Assembly (NCBI GenBank): GCA_023443145.1
Contig: JAEZVS010000088.1
Location: 1-15,424, forward strand
DNA length: 15,424 nt
DNA from: Bacillota bacterium
GTDB lineage: Bacteria > Bacillota > Peptococcia > Peptococcales > Peptococcaceae
Direction of reading: 5' to 3'
The position numbers and the translations under genes were made by a program. This document shows positions 14,996 to 15,424 of the stretch, one piece after another. Within the stretch, counting starts at the first letter, position 1. Every line of letters starts with the position of its first letter. The notes beneath the pieces were generated by a model. The model did no database searches. It saw only the letters and a list, made by a program, of their open reading frames with translations, and was not told the origin of the DNA.

Positions 14996-15424
14996 CTAAT
15001 TATTTTGTGTAGGGAATTGCATCATTGCCAGATATATTTTAGCCGCCTTAAAATACTCATCAATTTTTACATATTCATTTGCCTTGTGTGCGCTAAGCAT
15101 ACTACCCGGTCCTAATATGATAGGCGATGCACCAATATGTCTTAAAACGGAAGCATCTGTAGTACCCATAAACCCGCTTTGTTTTAATTGTGTTCCAACT
15201 TGATTTATGGCCTTCTGCGCATTTAAAATTAAAGAATGATCTTTACTGGTTACCCATGGATCTCTTTTTTCTATGACATTCACATCAACCTTGAGCTGAG
15301 AGTCTTTCTTTCTTAAAGATGAGATACAGTCGTCTAAATATGCCCATATATCATCTGATGTTTGTCCCGGAGAAATGCGCGCATCAACCGTAAACTGGCA
15401 AAGATCAGGAACAATAGCTGGTTC
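14996..15424 (-). CDS. M20-family metallopeptidase, C-terminal part (truncated by window edge)
   Basis: The 142 residues visible are the C-terminal portion of an M20-family di-zinc hydrolase (ArgE/DapE/CPG2 group, which removes acyl groups or amino acids from amino-acid derivatives). The frame enters open from the window edge. It starts in the lid/dimerisation domain with IVPDLCQFTVDARISPGQTSD, the usual Pro-x-x-Cys-x-x-x-x-Asp-x-Arg-x-x-Pro-Gly pattern, and returns to the catalytic domain with GTTDASVLRH and GPGSMLSAHKANEYVKIDEY, where the His is the expected zinc ligand. It stops with TAG at 14996-14998. The N-terminal zinc site lies outside the window, so the substrate class cannot be decided. 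A GTG at 15283 is internal and is not the start. Base composition is lower in G+C than the other genes here. Confidence 0.85.
   Translation of the reverse strand, partial: EPAIVPDLCQFTVDARISPGQTSDDIWAYLDDCISSLRKKDSQLKVDVNVIEKRDPWVTSKDHSLILNAQKAINQVGTQLKQSGFMGTTDASVLRHIGASPIILGPGSMLSAHKANEYVKIDEYFKAAKIYLAMMQFPTQNN

Noticed and set aside
14992..15020. TTGACT resembling a -35 element
   Set aside because: No -10-like hexamer at 16-19 nt, and the downstream strand is antisense to the M20 gene.

Overview
The window is an ordinary-looking chromosomal segment from a Firmicutes-type (Bacillota) bacterium, most likely an anaerobic Clostridia/Tissierellia relative. The reasons are strong AGGAGG-type ribosome binding sites, extended -10 promoters, the der-plsY-gpsA and scpA-scpB orders, a short NfeD beside FloA, an archaeal-type cofactor-independent phosphoglycerate mutase, and base composition near half G+C. 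I cannot name the genus from the sequence alone. No tRNA, rRNA, CRISPR array, insertion sequence or phage gene is visible.

Layout. (1) 61-1272 (+) is the phosphoglycerate mutase, closed by a strong hairpin terminator at 1310-1354. (2) 4266-1353 (-) is a compact operon of rqcH, rlmH and a FrnE/DsbA-like thiol oxidoreductase, with its own extended -10 promoter and a very short leader. (3) 4395-8874 (+) is an operon of zapA, a glutamate-cysteine-ligase-like gene, der, plsY and gpsA. It is driven by an extended -10 promoter that overlaps a perfect 7-bp inverted repeat and ends in a hairpin terminator at 8881-8915. (4) 9014-14699 (+) holds a small YkvA-type membrane protein, then scpA-scpB-glmS-nfeD-floA and a lysine-rich N-terminally anchored protein of unknown function, closed by a perfect 17-bp hairpin at 14734-14773. 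(5) 14775-14995 is AT-rich with no gene seen. (6) 14996-15424 (-) is the C-terminal part of an M20-family metallopeptidase that runs off the window.

The genes serve core growth functions: translation quality control and ribosome maturation (RqcH, RlmH, Der), division and chromosome segregation (ZapA, ScpAB), phospholipid synthesis (PlsY, GpsA), cell-wall precursor supply (GlmS) and membrane organisation (NfeD, FloA).

The most interesting item is the 411-residue protein at 4682-5917. Its order of motifs matches the GCS2 / plant-type glutamate-cysteine ligase family, but the residues expected to bind metal, ATP and glutamate are replaced in all five motifs I can align. It reads as an intact pseudoenzyme placed between zapA and der. 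Second-tier items are the operator-like repeat on its promoter, a D-to-H change in the first G4 motif of Der, two mutually exclusive hairpins inside the ligase-like gene, and the unknown gene downstream of floA.
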